Assembly (NCBI GenBank): GCA_964614265.1
Contig: CAZTKT010000027.1
Span: 1-10,764, forward strand
Reading direction: 5' to 3'
Length of the DNA stretch: 10,764 nucleotides
DNA from: JACQKD01 sp964614265
GTDB taxonomy: Bacteria; Patescibacteriota; Minisyncoccia; Phycocordibacterales; UBA918
Of this stretch, positions 10,520 to 10,764 are shown in pieces. The notes beneath the pieces are model-generated. The model searched no databases and was not told the DNA's origin. It worked only from the letters and a program-made list of their open reading frames with translations. Made by a program: the position numbers and the translations under genes. Positions within the stretch are counted from its first letter, which is position 1; each line of letters begins with the position of its first letter.

Positions 10520-10764
10520 TCATTCACCCAGGCACGCCAATTTCCCCCCAAAATAGTCAAGACTAAACGTTTCGACCGTCCGAGTCCGATCGAACGCCCA
10601 AAAAAAGAATTCACACCTCCCCCCTCTGGCAATGGGTGCCACTATTAGAGTGACACCCTGACTGGCCCATTGCCCACTGTTAGGCAGGTCGACGGACAGC
10701 GAAGGGATGCCCTCAAGGATGGACAAATCCACCACCGCCCCTTCCCCAAGGGCCCCCTTGGGGA
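10520..10764 (-). CDS. possible hypothetical protein, 5' end at or beyond the window edge
   Basis: The minus-strand frame is open from the window end to a TGA at 10520-10522 (81 codons plus stop). The first start inside is a GTG at 10735 (71 aa), without a clear Shine-Dalgarno. The translation is mixed and plausible (DLSILEGIPSLSVDLPNSG, then an aromatic stretch with FFFWAF), but I recognise no family. The hairpin at 10378-10413, about 107 nt downstream on this strand, is oriented as its terminator and mildly supports a real gene. Against it, the DNA contains two strong inverted repeats that may be the real feature. Treat as uncertain. Confidence 0.3.
   Translation of the reverse strand, partial: PKGALGEGAVVDLSILEGIPSLSVDLPNSGQWASQGVTLIVAPIARGGRCEFFFWAFDRTRTVETFSLDYFGGKLACLGE
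10628..10674. repeat. multi-part inverted repeat
   Basis: GGCAATGGG (10628-10636) and CCCATTGCC (10666-10674) are exact inverse complements. Inside, GGGTG-C-CACT (10634-10643) pairs with AGTG-A-CACCC (10649-10658), one mismatch, loop ATTAG. The GGG at 10634-10636 is shared, so the two foldings compete. Confidence 0.65.
10743..10764. repeat. inverted repeat cut by the window edge
   Basis: TCCCCAAGG (10743-10751) and CCTTGGGGA (10756-10764) are exact inverse complements around GCCC. Whether a T run or more stem follows lies outside the window. Confidence 0.7.

Noticed and set aside
10628..10685. Integron attC-like site: GTTAGGC core (10679-10685) next to an imperfect inverted repeat
   Set aside because: The complementary GCCTAAC-type partner is absent on the far side of the repeat, and no integrase or cassette array is seen.
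1..10764. CRISPR array, transposase, toxin-antitoxin, defence or phage genes
   Set aside because: No regularly spaced direct repeats and no such protein motifs were seen in any plausible frame.

Overview
The window looks like a piece of a Candidate Phyla Radiation (Patescibacteria, probably Parcubacteria-group) chromosome. The pointers are reduced or rearranged housekeeping proteins: ComEC in two separate genes, a trigger factor with no peptidyl-prolyl isomerase domain, and an 80-aa L28 of the type I associate with these bacteria. Genes are tightly packed, and short secreted or membrane proteins of unknown function are interspersed. TGA is used as a stop (for example at the end of clpP), so the code is standard table 11. 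The phylum call is inference from protein character; no 16S gene is present.

Layout, left to right. 1-366 (+) is a 5'-partial hypothetical ORF. 367-538 is a hairpin-rich leader. 539-2164 (+) is the membrane-channel half of ComEC. It meets sodA (2161-2754, -) tail to tail. 2864-3109 (+) is an 81-aa membrane protein overlapping the metallo-beta-lactamase half of ComEC (3096-4004, +). That gene meets rpmB (3997-4239, -) tail to tail. 4364-5005 (+) is an M50 site-2-type protease, 5171-6493 (+) nusA and 6528-7061 (+) inorganic pyrophosphatase. 7225-7992 and 8026-8352 (+) encode an exported helical protein and a small one-pass membrane protein. 8479-9609 (+) is tig and 9754-10371 (+) clpP. The right edge (10372-10764) holds a hairpin terminator and a possible minus-strand ORF running off the window.

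Functionally this is core-genome territory: DNA uptake (both ComEC halves), oxidative defence (SOD), translation (L28), membrane proteolysis (M50), transcription elongation/termination (NusA), phosphate metabolism (PPase) and protein quality control (trigger factor, ClpP). I found no mobile element, CRISPR array, defence island or clearly novel multi-gene system.

The more interesting content is regulatory. Six promoters are readable. Four have a TG-extended -10 (sodA, rpmB, nusA, clpP); M50 and tig share an identical TTGCAT-N16-TACACT. For M50 and clpP the -10 ends exactly 6 nt before the ATG, predicting leaderless mRNAs. An intrinsic terminator lies between the nusA promoter and nusA, suggesting attenuation. 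At both convergent junctions, terminators are embedded in the opposing coding sequence. A degenerate tRNA-Ser-like 5' fragment appears to carry the M50 promoter.
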